This document shows positions 11,201-23,532 of a DNA stretch of 64,000 nt, one piece after another; position 1 is the stretch's first letter; the number at the start of each line of letters is the position of its first letter. The notes below the pieces were generated by a model. That model was not told where the DNA came from. It saw only the letters and a list, made by a program, of their open reading frames with translations, and searched no databases. The stretch covers positions 10,726,001 through 10,790,000 of the forward strand of contig JAKZAN010000005.1 in assembly GCA_023053545.1 (NCBI GenBank), read 5' to 3'. The position numbers were made by a program, and so were the translations under genes. Source of the stretch: Lepidurus packardi (lineage: Eukaryota; Arthropoda; Branchiopoda; Notostraca; Triopsidae).

Positions 11201-13902
11201 TTAGTTAGTGGGGCCCGCATAGCAGCTTCTTTTCCTACGTAAGTTTTCGCATATAAAGAATGTCGTGGCAGTGGTACTTCCTATGGCTAGTACAAGAAAT
11301 GCACTGATCAAGTCATTTAAACCGAGAAGTCTGCTTGAAGCAGCTTGGTTCTGTGACCCCAAACATGCTTTGGTTCCACGTTTATGGCCTGTTGCACTTG
11401 TTAGATCCCAATATTGCGGCCAACCATGAGCGCTGAGTACAGTGATTCTAGAAAACCAATAAAATCTTTAAGCAAATTGTACAAAAGAGTAAATAAACAA
11501 GTTTAAAGGATTTTACGCATAGTTATAAGCTTCATTGTTAGGGTCGTTTTTGGGCAAAATCCCTGCTAAGTAGACTCTATTGATGCTCTGCTTCGTAATG
11601 TATAAGCGACAACGCTTTTGAGCTTCAAAGTCATTTACCACTTCAAACTGTAGCAAACCTTGTGCCTTTCGATAGAAAAAAACATACGCAAAATCTCATT
11701 ATTTTGGTTCTTATTTTGTTTCATACCGATAAGAAAGCGCTTTTTCCTTTCAGAACTCGGCTGATGCCTTCTTTGGTGCTTTCCACCCAATGCTTGCTCG
11801 GGTTGTTTCGGATTCTCTGAGCTAGCATTTTCATAGCTTCAAGGTTTGAAAACTGTGTCACCAAAACGTAAAAAAATTCCTTGAAAGTATCTTTTGCTTG
11901 CCATGATTAAACTCTCCCACGAGGTCCCACTCCTAGCTAACGGTTCCAAATCGGTACGGTAGATGACGTCTTCTAAGGAATCAGCAGCAGGGCGTAAATT
12001 GGGAACAGTTAGAGACGACATAAGTGTCGAGGTATAAACGTTTACTAAAACTACTGCTGCCAGACACCAAACTGCCTGCAGTACCCTCGTCGAAAGGTGT
12101 TTAGCAGGAAAATCCTCACCTGCACTCACTGATGTTAATTTGATGTGTAGTTCTGCATGATTTTACCTTGATTGACCATAACTCGTAGAAACGATAGCAA
12201 ATGGTATACCAAGTCATTAGCCTTGACTTGGAAAAAACGGAAGATTAACCACATGAAGCCAGCGAAGGTTACCATACTACTTATAAGACAGGACCAGACC
12301 TACACTATTATTTTTAAAATTTATCGCTGCAATTACGGTTGGTATTCGGTACTCGCCTGCCATTCATAAATGTTCAGTGCTGCCAATAATTTTGTCTCTT
12401 CCTGAGGAGCACGGATTATAATAGAGTTAACATTCTCGTAGATAACAGCTGAGTAATCTACTGCTTGATAGCGATCATGGGTCGTATGATACGGAGCTGA
12501 GGCAAACACTATATCCTGAACAGTGTGGATTTTTTTTTATTAGAAATACTGTACCCGTAAAAAATTCGGAAAGAAAAAAGTATTTTGGATCCAAAGTACG
12601 CTTCCCCAGCCGAAAGGAAAAGGAAATTAAATTTGTAATTGGATTACCCCTTTAAGCATCAAGTCAATGAGACCATTCCAGGAACCGTTGGTGAAAACAC
12701 CCAAACTGCGATCCATGGGAACTATGGGCGTGTATCTGTAATCCAGGAAACTTATGTAGAAATAAAAAAATGCGTGTTAAATTACTTAGCTTGTAGGAAG
12801 TGGAATAGCAGGTCAGTTAAGTTCCGATTGTGGCCACTGAAACTAGTGACAGCAAAGTTTGCATCAGTCTTCACAAGACTGGAAGGTGGATTCTAGAAAC
12901 ATTTTGTTCTTCTAGTGTGATTTGAAGTATTGCTTTTTTGGTTGGATTAGGATTACGTTCAAGATTCCAACTGGAATAAGATTGCCTTTTAAGTGTAGTT
13001 TGGCGGAATCCAACACGTTTTTGACAATGGTATAACGAGTCTTCTTGTAATCGGAATGGCAAAGCTTGGGCCATCCGATGAGTTTCATCCAATGAGTTTC
13101 TTCGGTTTGAGTCATCTTATTTAACATGGGGTTCGCATACAACTCAGTTTGGGCCATCCATGTTTGTAAGCGCGCATAGAAGCAGAACCAATTTTCCTTT
13201 TATTTTCAGTTTCAAGTTCGGAAAATTCACTTATTTTAAATGCGTACTTGAGACCAAGCTAAGGGAACAGCGTTAGAAGAAGGGCGTTTGCAGGGCATTA
13301 AGTCTAAGCTGAAAGTACGGCTGTTAAGTCCTTCTCGTTTGCTGAACCATAGAGAATGAGCGCAGCTTGTTAGCAGTACAGTTCCTATATTGTTACCACT
13401 GCCAAGTAACTTTTTCTCTATACGTAAAATAAAACACTACAGTACTAGATATAACATAATAGATTAAAACGCAAACTAAACCACATAACCATTAATAATC
13501 AACCAAATATCAATAAATCACAGACTAAAAAAATTAAGTTCAAATTTGACTTAAAATTTTGTTTTTGTTCAAATATAGGGCACATTGTGATATATAAGGC
13601 ACACTGTGAACCACAGTTCACTAGAAAATTTGAGAAATTAAAAAACTTACGTCGGGGATGGAATTTTTCAATTCTAGTGAGACTGGCAAGATTCCGCAAG
13701 GCGAGTTGCCTAAATAGTAGTTCTAAGGATTGTTTCCAGTTAGTTTGGACTGAATTGACGAAGAAATCATCATAGATCACACCTAGACACATACTTTAAC
13801 AATAATAATAACATAATTTGCAGGTTTATTACGATTGTCATAGCTTTGGGTGGTAGCTATTAAGAGTATGAAGAACAATCGAAAGAACCACTTCTGCAAC
13901 AT
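11201..13902 (-). CDS. Ionotropic receptor (IR-type iGluR-like channel), copy B
   Basis: Tandem paralogue of the previous gene, same orientation and exon order. Start at 13902 gives the signal peptide MLQKWFFRLFFILLIATTQS. The next exon reads CLGVIYDDFFVNSVQTNWKQ (to about 13650), then ENWFCFYARLQTW and LKGNLIPVGILN (about 12960-13200). The S1 lobe follows, with SSLVKTDANFAVTSFSG, VPMDRSLGVFTNGSWNGLID and FASAPYHTTHDRYQAVDYSA (about 12440-12900). M3 is VNVYTSTLMSSLTVPNLRP (about 12000). The S2 end LSAHGWPQYWDL and M4 LISAFLVLAIGSTTATTFF precede a TAA at 11201-11203. Compared with copy A the cytoplasmic tail differs (ENLRRKRSCYAGPTN). The frame is open in every conserved block, so both copies look functional. 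Internal exon junctions are approximate. Confidence 0.85.
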
Positions 13903-16221
13903 TTTGGAAACTGCGGCTAAACGGGTTATGCCCCCTTTATTTCTTGTTTATATTTGTACCCGGCATGGTAAGATGTCTCTTGCTGGGCCTTTTGTAATAC
14001 TCTGCGTCGTTATGTCACGCAGTGTTTTCGAAATGGCATTATGCTAATGCATCCCTGCTCATCGAAAAGGTTAACACGTTAGCACCATTATTTATCGTTT
14101 TTATTGGGACCGAGAAATGGAATTTATAAGCAGACCTAAGCCGTCGCATGTCATTTCTGTGAGCGTTTTCATTTATTATTAAAATCTTGAAGGAAACAAA
14201 CGTTTGGTATAAACTGTTCAAACTTGTTGCTCCTACAAAAATCATGCGAGTATCCCATGCGAAACGGTCGTTGCTTTTTGAGGGTGGTAAGACTCAGTTT
14301 CCACTAACAAAACGCCGTTACTAGCAGTGATTGCAATGAATTCGAAAGGTTAACATTCAGCGGTCAATGTGACTGAGTTTATAATCGAAAAGCGGGTCAT
14401 GGCATGCAATGCTCGTTGAACATTGGGAAAGGGGGGAATTACAGATATCGTCCCATTTACTTTTGAATAGTAGGGCTGTGGTCATCAGTATTTTTTTTTT
14501 AAAAAAGTATAAAACTGGCTTTTATAGTTTACGTAAACTAAGATTAAACTTCTGGATCCAAAAGCTAATTTATTCACCGAATCTTAAACCAAAAGTATAT
14601 TCCTATACGTAATGCTCGCTATGGGATTGTTTTTAAGCGTTGTTAATTGGAAATTTTTAAAAACTAATTTGCAGTGCTTTTAACAGTTGAATTTCGTGCT
14701 TTGTTTTACTATTTAAGTTCTTCTATCCAATAGTTTTCTACTTATTTTTCTTTTTCAGTTTGATTACAACCTCAACCATGACTGAACAAATCTTTTTATA
14801 TCTGACCCAGTGTTTTATATCTGCTCAGGTGTTGCTTTAGGAAAGCGCTAGATGGTAGCTACATGGGTAACTTTACGCCAAACGAACAAGCTAATTACTT
14901 GCAAAACCAATTTCCTTTTATTTCCAGGTTGACAAATTTGTTTACAAACGCCTCAACATATTTTTTTTTTCTTGCATAGACAGAAAGGCAAGATAACGAA
15001 AGTTTAGGTTTTAATTATTTTTTCCTATGGAAACGTTGATGGTGAGGTTACCATTCGTGGGACAATGGTTGACGGCGTCTACTTTGAAGGTGAAGCAATC
15101 ATCGTTGGCGTAATTTGCAAACATACAAGAATAAACATACATAAATCGCTATGGGTAGTACGACAGTAGGATATCTCCCTTCGCGGCTCGCCAACTGAAC
15201 TGCATTTCAAGTTTGGAATGCAGTTCATATGGCTAACTGGTTCGTTAATCAGTTTCGTATGACGGAATTCCCGGTAGAGGAGAAAGTGCGGAAAATGCAA
15301 GGCACAGTTCAACTCCTTAGTTCTACTGTGCACGTCCCAGTTCAGTTCACAATCAAAAGTGCCTAATGTTGTTAGGATAGGAAAATTTGAACTTTGGAGG
15401 AGAGGGGCGGGGCCTGTTGCGCTAAATAATTAATTACTCGGTTGATATGCACAATTGACATAGGGGTTCTTAAACCAGAAAACTTTATTTGGTCTGTCCA
15501 ATAACACAGATTTGTCAATTTTAAAACCCTACCTTCCCCCTTCATTACGGAACATGCGAACGACACATTTATCTGTGCGTTATATTCATTATACCGAAAT
15601 ACACTTCTCATACCCGATTCTAAGTCGCATAAAAACAGCATCTGCCCTAACAATTGAACAATTCACTTCTCTTATGTTGTAATTATGCTTCCTGTCACAT
15701 TATTTCTGTTAAACGTTAGGGTTTCGACACATTATGATTGTATACTATCTATATAGGTTGATCTTTCTAAGAGAACTGCATAAAGAACTCGGACTCGAAA
15801 AGGTTAGCAGTCACATTAGCGTATTTGGTCCAAGTAATGTGACTTGTAATAAAATCTAAGCCTTAAGGATCAAATTAGAGGAAAGTGGGGGTCAAACGGT
15901 AGATTTTGAAAGCTGTCATTTGGCCCTTGAACGGGATACTTGTCGTTATTTCATCGAGTCGTCCTTTGTGTCTACTTCACGACAACCCTTACTTTCACTT
16001 GTAATGCCCGGCTATGGGATGATATTCTTAATGACAATTTAATCAACATATCACAACAGTCGCACAGTTACAATTGCTTCTATACGGTTCCAAGACTGGG
16101 AATGAATGCATCGCATGCTAATTTTGGCAAATCAGACATTCCAAGAGAGAATTCTGAAACGGATTCACGGGTTTCTGATGACTTAGTTTGCAAAGTTTTT
16201 TTTTTTTTTCCGAGAGGTTTA
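13903..16221. other. Gene-poor spacer
   Basis: Mostly A/T-rich sequence with homopolymer runs. A frame at 15940-16299 resembles a signal peptide (HRVVLCVYFTTTLTFTCNA) but has no ATG, and its 3' part lies on the opposite strand of an MXRA7-like exon. I do not call a gene here. Confidence 0.5.
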
Positions 16222-16771
16222 CTACAATCCATAGAGCCGAAGCTGTTCGTTCATCTCTTCCAAAGACCCCTCACCAAACAAATTTGCATCTTTTTCTAGC
16301 AATTGTTTGATGGCTTCTAGCTGCTGTTTTTGTATCCTATGACAGAAAAATTATCGAAAAATTTCATTAATAAAGGGCACAATTGAACTCTCCAAGCCGC
16401 GAAGTCGAACCTTGCTTCGCGTTCTATATCTTCTTGAGTCATTCGAGATTTAATATCCTCCTCAATTATCCTTTGTTGGGTTTTTTTTATATGTCCTGGG
16501 ATATGATGTGGGTCCAATAAAGGCATGTTACTTTTACTACTTTGATCTTCTTCAAGGGGTATGGTATGATCCTAGTTAGATTAGAAAGACGATTACACCA
16601 ATTGTATGTGCGGTAATGTTATACTATTTCAGGAATATGTACCTTAAGTGTGCTTGTAATGTTGTCTTGCATAACAGTACGACTGTACCAAAGCATTGTT
16701 GTTATACAAACAAAGGCTGTCAATAACGCAAATATGTTAAAATTAAACGTAAAATGATCGAACAAGTCCAT
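16222..16771 (-). CDS. MXRA7: MXRA7-like single-pass membrane protein
   Basis: Three exons (16771-16643, 16571-16411, 16336-16222) join with correct phases to 134 residues. The N-terminus has one membrane segment (FNIFALLTAFVCITTMLWY) and a linker follows. The C-terminal block reads MTQEDIEREARIQKQQLEAI and ends EEMNEQLRLYGL. From my knowledge of the family, this block matches the conserved C-terminus of vertebrate matrix-remodelling-associated protein 7 (M-T-K/Q-E-E/D-L/I ... EQLRLY). The vertebrate proteins have a longer acidic, proline-rich linker, so this copy is short. The biochemical role of the family is poorly defined. The last intron splits the Arg codon in EAR|IQ. Confidence 0.82.
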
Positions 16772-17181
16772 TTTTAAATGAAGGAAATGTTAAGACAGAG
16801 ATACTACGTTTAACTTGTCATCTATTTACCTATTTTATTTCCCACTTTCTACAGACATGATAAGTCAGGAACCACGAATTATAAAAGCTGCGAAATATTT
16901 ACTTGTCTTATTAATTAACTAACGCTCAAGCCGGAGTGTTGAAAATTAAAACAAGTGGTTCATATGGTTTAACACAAAAACACAAAAATGGAAGACGGAA
17001 CAGCTTAGAGACTCATTCTTCGTGAATTAGAAATACTGTACCCTTTTCATTCTATTGTAAGGAGTAGAATTCGCACACGGATAAATTTAAATCTCAATGA
17101 CAACGTAACAGGAAGAGTTGATATTGAACGCTAAGACTAACCATACTAAGAGTTAATTGATCTAACAATAACCATAGGTAG
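16772..17181. other. Spacer before inverted-repeat element
   Basis: A/T-rich, no gene seen. Toward the end it carries several scattered copies of a taaccata motif (ctaaccatac, aataaccata). These continue on the far side of the inserted element (17740-17815), so the element sits within an older degenerate repeat. Confidence 0.45.
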
Positions 17182-17189
17182 GAGTTGAC

Positions 17190-17727
17190 TAGGGTTACCA
17201 TCTCACGCGGATAAAATTTAAGGACTACTTAGGAAATTTTTAAGGACACACAATAATTCCATTAATTATACATACTTACTTAGTCAAGACACCTCCTAAG
17301 TATGGTAACTGAAGACTGTGGAGAGCCGTGCAATGTCTCAGAGCAGCCAGCAACACACAAATGATTACACACGAGTGCGTCTAGTATACACACGTATACG
17401 CCGTATACTTGCGTCGTCACTAGCCACTTACCATTAGCCAATAGGAAATGACAGTTGCATTCCCCTTCAGGAGCGTGTTTGACTTTGACGGCTATAGCCG
17501 TTGTCCACGGCCCGCTATGCCGAACGGCTAGCCATTTTTACACGGAACTTGAAACTGCATGCGGCCGGCATGTATTATTGATGTTTTAGTCCTTTTATTC
17601 TGACGAAATGTCTACAAATTTAGCAGCAACTCCCATTTAAGGACATATTTAAGGACAAACACCCTTAAGGACGGGCATACCAAATTTAAGTACTGTCCTT
17701 ATCATTTAAGGACGGATGGTAACCCTA
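17190..17727. mobile_element. Non-autonomous hAT-like element (MITE) with 8-bp target duplication
   Basis: The ends are inverted: tagggttaccat at 17190 and atggtaaccctа-type end (atggtaacccta) at 17716-17727. Similarity continues inward through ttaaggac-rich sequence on both sides. The element is flanked by a perfect 8-bp direct duplication, gagttgac, at 17182-17189 and 17728-17735. An 8-bp duplication with ends starting TAGGG is the hallmark of the hAT superfamily. The 538-bp element has no transposase frame, so it must have been moved by a partner elsewhere. Confidence 0.85.
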
Positions 17728-17957
17728 GAGTTGACTGAACTAATATTAACCATAGGTCTAAACCATATGTATAACTAGAAAGCTAACCACAACACTAACC
17801 ATACGCCAATAACCTATATGGGACAACGCAAGGATACTTTCGTGTCGAGATGGATACACCTGGTTAGTATCAATGTTTAGTGGCCCAGGAAGACAGTAGG
17901 CCAGAGCAACATAATAATAAAACTCATAACCGTAGGTCTAATATAGTTACAGCTCAT

Positions 17958-18400
17958 ACCCAAGCAGCACAATTTGGTCCCAAATTGGTCCCATTAACGT
18001 CCCCGACGTTACAAATTGACGTCACTTTCCGACGTCAAGATGGATGGACAATTGGAGGTCACCTTTACGATTTAGGAACGGCAAATTTATACGGTTAAAG
18101 AAATCGTTGCTTCTACGTCGAAAAAACGTCGCTTAATACGGTATTTTCTGACGTTGCAGCAACGTCAGATTCCTACGGCCAAGAATATCCAGCCGTATCG
18201 TCGTATTATTATATATTCGTATTATTATTATTCGTATTATTATTATCGTCGTATTATTATATATTATATTAACGTATCGTCACCTGTCGACGTTCGTAGC
18301 GCTGGTCAATTGGATGTCGCATAAACATTGCACAAACGTTGCTTTCGACGTCAAACGGTCAAAAAAAGCCGTCGTTTCGACCAAGATGTGCTACTTGGGT
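17958..18400. mobile_element. Non-autonomous inverted-repeat element with internal TATTAT array
   Basis: The left end acccaagcagcacaatttgg (from 17958) matches the reverse complement of the right end, acccaagtagcacatcttgg (ending at 18400). The flanks agctcat (17951-17957) and agctcac (18401-18407) look like a 7-bp target duplication with one change. Inside are several gacgt/acgtc motifs and an A/T trinucleotide array (tattat, about 18203-18270). No coding frame is present. The superfamily is not certain. Confidence 0.65.
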
Positions 18401-18407
18401 AGCTCAC

Positions 18408-19338
18408 AGCTCACAATATACAACACTCACCAAACGGCATGTAGGCCCACCGAATGCCAAGAACGGAAAACTAAAATAACAACCATAATGAGGGAACATA
18501 CAATAAGGCCTGTCAGTCAGTATATAACCACACATCAGCAGTCAATAACCAAACGTCAGGTTTTGTCGTCAATACTGCAGTCAGTAGCCTATTGTCAGCG
18601 GTCAGTATAATCAGTCGCCGGTCAGACAGTAGAGTCACTAACTATTCAGTGTAAACCATCCCCAGTAAGCAGTCATCGCCGCGCTCCGAATGTAAAGTCA
18701 AGGGAAATGAAGCAATTCGATTGACTTTTGTGACCAGCCCCAAGCCAAACTTCAGAAGCCCAGCCTAGCCGTGTTCCTAACCGTCGCCCCCGCGAGCTTC
18801 CATCGTGAACCTCTACCCCATTGCCTACCCACACTGTACCAGTCCAGCTGGTAGTCAGATTTATATACACTTTTAACCGACTTAATGTTACACAATTGTT
18901 GTGCTGATACTCACCTTAGTAGTTGCAGCAGTTCTGAACACCTTTCGTAACAGTTCGTAACAAATTCCTTTAATTCCCTTAATGGCACAATTAGCATGCA
19001 GGTTATTTATCTGTGTCTTATTAGCCAAGTCTCTTAGCGGAATTCCAAAGGCGATAACAGAAATGTCGACGCAAAACACTACACAATGAGATGTTAGATG
19101 CAATCCCCCTAAACAAATTATGTAATTTCTATGCGGATACACAATATAGGTAATATACATTGAACGTTGAGTGATACTCCTTTCAAGATAAGTAAAATGT
19201 GTTCTAAAAATATGTTGCGTGCAAAATTTCACCGGTTAATAAGGCGAAGTTTACCAGGTACTCGGACACTAATAATTTGTTTTCCATTATGAACGTATTA
19301 AAAAGAAAAGAAAGGTACATATCATTATGTACTCTACT
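18408..19338. other. Spacer downstream of ebony
   Basis: No gene is supported. The part 18500-18680 is rich in cagt/gtcag motifs, a degenerate short-period repeat. The rest is plain A/T-rich sequence. Confidence 0.45.
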
Positions 19339-22300
19339 TTAGTCCAGATGTCTTATGGTGCAAACAATACGTTGGTCGTCCGGAGCATGTATAAAAGGCC
19401 GGCTGCCATCACGAGCGACATAAGATTTAACTTGACACTCGGTTAATATGTCGTAGCCCAAGACCTCGTCGCACAGTTGCTAGTAAATTTTAATTCATAA
19501 TAAGACATCCCTAAGCAAGACAAAGTAATATAAAATTACCTGTGTCAAGTTGCTGGTGTTTGTCGTCAATACTGCAGAAAAGCCACGTTGGCGTGCTAAA
19601 CGTAAAACTTCATGTTCCATCTTCTGAATAAGCAAAACATTTTCTTGAGCGCTGTACTTGGAATCTGTCCCCATCATTTGTCCATGCAATACAAGATTCG
19701 GGCCTTGAGGTATCTTGTCTCTAAATAATAAGAAAAGGTAAATAATAAGAAATGGAATCCTGGAAATGACAGTCTTATTACTTGATGGTCGCCTCGACAT
19801 CATCAATTAAATCGAAAACGTAAGCAATCTGAGGACTGGGTAGTTTCATAGGAACAGGTCGAAACATGTCCGAATTGAAAGAAATGCTGGCAATGTCCCC
19901 AGTGGCGTTTTTTAAGGCAAAGCTACGAGAAGCAATCATTAAACAATTTTTGGGTTGGTAATTATTGGGAAAAATCCAACCCCAAATTGCTGTTTAAGAT
20001 ATGCGGCCACATTTGGTTCACCAACTGTTCAAAATCGCCGTAAGATGCCCTCGTAAGCAGCTCAAGGTCCCCACGTTCCGAAAAACTGCTTGCAATAATC
20101 CTAAGACACAACACATGCAAAAGATTTTACTGAATCTCTCTCTGACTATCTTAGAGGAAAAAAAAGTAACTGTTAACCTGGTGGCGTCGGACTTCATTGC
20201 AGGAGTGAGACTTTCCACAAAGTACTCATCATCTGTATCCAAAGATACGCAATCCCTGGGATCCAAAGAAATCGAGTTTATGATTTCTTTCAAGGAATTC
20301 GAGTTCAGAAAATCAGACACCCCTGTGAGATCCGGTAGATTAGGTTTCTCAGCAGTTTAAGTCGCCCCGTTTATACTTATGAACAAGTTCTGGTCACGTA
20401 GTTTGGTAACCATTGTGACAGCATTTAGCGAGTTCCCACCAACACGGAAAAAATTGGCCTCCAACGAAGTAACTTGCGAATGACCCAAAATACCTTGTAA
20501 GGTTTTCATAAATTTGGCCACCAATGGGCGCAAATTGGGATCCACTTCTTCCATATTAATTGCTGTTTCTCCATTAACCCGTTCTTCAAACAAGAAGTAT
20601 GACACATATTAAGAAAAATAAGTTACGTTCGAGTTTCAGTAAGGATAAATACTTTGGATATCAGCTTCATATTGTGAGAGCAACGATTGTCGATCAGTTT
20701 TGCCATTGACAAGCAAGGGAATGTGGGGCATGATAACAACTACAGGGATGGCATACACTGGCAGAACACTACGCAGGTAGTTTAAAACATCTTTTTCCAT
20801 AAGTCCATTTTGAACAGTAACAAAAGCTATTACTTCCTAGAAAACAATTAAGGAATAAAGGTTTTATTTAAGGGAAAATAACTGGAGGTTTTACTTGTTC
20901 CAGCTGCCCTGCTTTGTAACATAATATTACAGCTTTTTCCACAAGAGAATGTTTGGTCAATGCAGCTTCAATCTCGCTTAGATCCAAGCGATGACCACGC
21001 ACTTTAATTTGTGAATCAGCTCGTCCTTCATACACAACAATCCAACCGAAATCTTGCATAAAACACAATCTCGCAAAATCGCCAGTACGAAAAACAGTCT
21101 CATGACCTAAACCCACAATTACTTGAGTGATGTAAGTTCTAGAATTGTTAGTAAGAAGCCCAAACTGACAAAAATTGTGTAACCTCCTTTAACTTAAGCT
21201 TTCCAATTGTAAAGAGTTTTCTACCACGTTTTGTTCTAAAGATATCATCAATTAACTTTGAACGCATCTAAGGCCCGCCTCATAGCTGCAGGCGACCAAT
21301 GGGTATATTGTACAGCATACAGGTTAAACCTCTAATTAGGAACTCTTTGACTATAGCCAAAACTGCCCTAACGTTAAACTTAATTGTACAAAATAAAGAA
21401 ATAATGTAATAGAGAAATAAAATAAAAGAATTAATTTAAAAAAATCGCTTAATCTACCGAATAAAGTTTTGTCGTTTTAAGCAACTTTCGAAGAATTTTT
21501 GAATACCTGGACGGCTTGCAACAGGATTGGGCAAGAAACGAGCCTTTTCGCGGCCATTAACGTACCCAGTGGCCACATGGGCTCCTGACACATACATTTC
21601 ACCCATTTCACCTTCGGGGACCAATTGTAAATCGGAGTTCAGTAAGTATATAGCACAGTTATCCAAAGGCACGCCTATAAGATATTTACAGTAAATACCA
21701 TACTGTTTAAACTAATTATGACACGAATAACAATACCTATGGGTACTAAATTGTCGACCAATAAAGAACCAATCTGATGGCGATTGTTGAAAGCAACGTA
21801 TGTTACATCACCCATCACTTCGGTGCTGCCATAAAAATTGCAAATTGTGTGTCCCTCTGGGAAGCAGTGAAAGAACTGGACCAATAAGTCCTTGGGAAAG
21901 ACTTCGCCACTGCAAACCCAAAGTTCTAGGTGTTTCAGAACTGTACTACCACCGCTGTATCCGGACAGTTTGGTTAAATCTTCAATCAGCTTGCTCCTGA
22001 ATTCTTCTTCTTTCATGCTCACGTTCATGACCCGTTGAGTAGTGTTGACGATGCTCAGAATACTGCGCAGTAGTGAGGGCACTAATACCAACCGCGTCAC
22101 CCCGTATTCCTCCAACTTGGCAATTAAAACCTCGGGATCTTGAACTTGAGCTTTATTGAGAACCACGACGGGTACCCGTTTGAGTAAGGGCGACCAGATC
22201 TCAGTAACGGCATCCACGAAGGTCAAAGCCGTCTTCCAACAACAAACCTCGCCTTTGGCAAAGGGTAGGTGACGCCACTGCCAATGCAATCGGGCCAGGA

Positions 22301-22934
22301 CCACCGCGTGGGGCAACCTAACACCCTTAGGACTCCCAGTACTGCCTGAAGTGTACAAGACCATCGCTAGAGGGTCTTGTCGACCCATCCCTAAGGGTTT
22401 TAACATGATTTCATCCGGAAGGTCTTCATCATCGTCCCCCAGATCCACTTCATCCAACTCCCAAATTAAAGGCTGGTACTCCAACGTAGCCTGAGCTTCT
22501 CTTAGCGTGTCGTATGGTCCTTGGCAGGTCAAAACAAGTGCTGGTTTAGCATCGTTGAGGATATAAGCTAAACGGTGGGACGGAAACGTAGGATCCAGCG
22601 GTAAGTATCCAGCTCCGGTCTTAAGAATGGCTAGCAAAGCCATTGCTACCTGCTTCGAAGGCTGTCCACAAATAGCAATCAAGTAATCACCATCCGCATT
22701 GGATGGACTGGGCAATAGCTTAATGGCGTCAATCATGCAACGAGCTACACGATTGGCCAAACCGTTTAGCTCGCCAAAAGTCAGGCGACCCAATTCGTCC
22801 GTTAGAGCAATCGCTTCTCCCCATGGGTTATGTTGATTTAAAAGCAATTTTTCAAACAGGCGATGGATTCCCACATTCCCGTCAGTGTAAGTCATCACCG
22901 GACCGGAGATGATCGACTCGTTAATGGAGGTCAT
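19339..22934 (-). CDS. e: Ebony: beta-alanyl biogenic-amine synthetase (NRPS-like)
   Basis: Ebony joins beta-alanine to dopamine, histamine and related amines, in cuticle tanning and in glial neurotransmitter clearance. It activates beta-alanine as an adenylate, loads it on a carrier protein and passes it to the amine. Ten coding exons close in phase: 22934-21737, 21674-21507, 21121-20895, 20836-20653, 20583-20377, 20322-20178, 20100-19981, 19922-19782, 19720-19540 and 19479-19339. They give 903 residues; the fly protein is about 880. The adenylation domain shows LYTSGSTGSPKGV, NFYGSTEVMGDV, RTGDFARL and the NGK lysine (IPLLVNGKTDRQ). The carrier domain has the phosphopantetheine serine in FFRVGGNSLNAV. 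The C-terminal amine-selecting domain follows, with MMGTDSKYSAQENVL and GFSAVLTTNTSNLTQ. An acceptor just upstream of the ATG implies a 5' leader exon beyond 22950. Confidence 0.96.
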
Positions 22935-23449
22935 TACTGCAACTTCTAACACCTGCGACACATAAAAGCTATGAAAGTCAGCAGTGTACGTGAAATAGTA
23001 AAATAGAAAGCGAAGAAAATGCATATAATGGAAATTCTCAAGTGGGTGTTCTGCCTTCTGTGACTGGCGATCATGAATTTCAGAGTCCCGGGACAAAGGC
23101 ACTCACGCAATGGTGGTATTGATTGCCTTCCAGTTTGGGGATAGTCAAGAGATCAATTGTGTAATGTTAGGGCCTCTTTGCTTAATCGCAGTTAGCCTAT
23201 AAAGGATTTCAGTTCCTCTTCCGTCAACATTTTGCACAACAAAGCTTGCAACCTCAACAAATGTACTATTTCTGGCTCGTTGGCAAGTTTACAGAAGTTG
23301 ACGCCAAAACTAGAGTGCCGAGCTCCGCCGTTGTGGGCCCATACTTTATTCGCCGGACTTGACTGACAATGTCAGTCCCTCATTCAAAACACTTATAAAA
23401 CGAATAAAATTTCTAACAAAAGTTAGATGATTAAACTAATTTTTAAATT

Positions 23450-23532
23450 AACATATCAACCTAATGCATTATAGTATGGCGTAGTGTAGATTTCAAGGAA
23501 AGATAGTCTCGTGCCATAATGATCACGAGCTC
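23450..23532. repeat. Direct duplication, copy 1 (partner at 24224-24306)
   Basis: Both 83-bp copies run from acatatcaac to gatcacgagctc, about 774 bp apart, with no indels and about a dozen substitutions. Read on the minus strand, both keep the same open frame: RDHYGT(R/K)L(S/C)FLEIYTTP followed by (Y/D)YNALG and a TGA. This could be the terminal exon of a duplicated gene or a coding-like relic. Confidence 0.6.

Noticed and set aside
15940..16299. Plus-strand frame with a signal-peptide-like start (HRVVLCVYFTTTLTFTCNA)
   Set aside because: No ATG: a stop lies four codons upstream of the first hydrophobic residues, and the 3' end overlaps an MXRA7-like exon on the other strand.
18314..18870. 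Open frames in the CAGT-rich region
   Set aside because: Composition is driven by short repeats; the first part lies inside an inverted-repeat element.
18562..19577. 17-bp identity (tgtcgtcaatactgcag) between the CAGT-rich spacer and an ebony exon
   Set aside because: Similarity does not extend beyond the word, so it is most likely coincidence rather than an ebony fragment.
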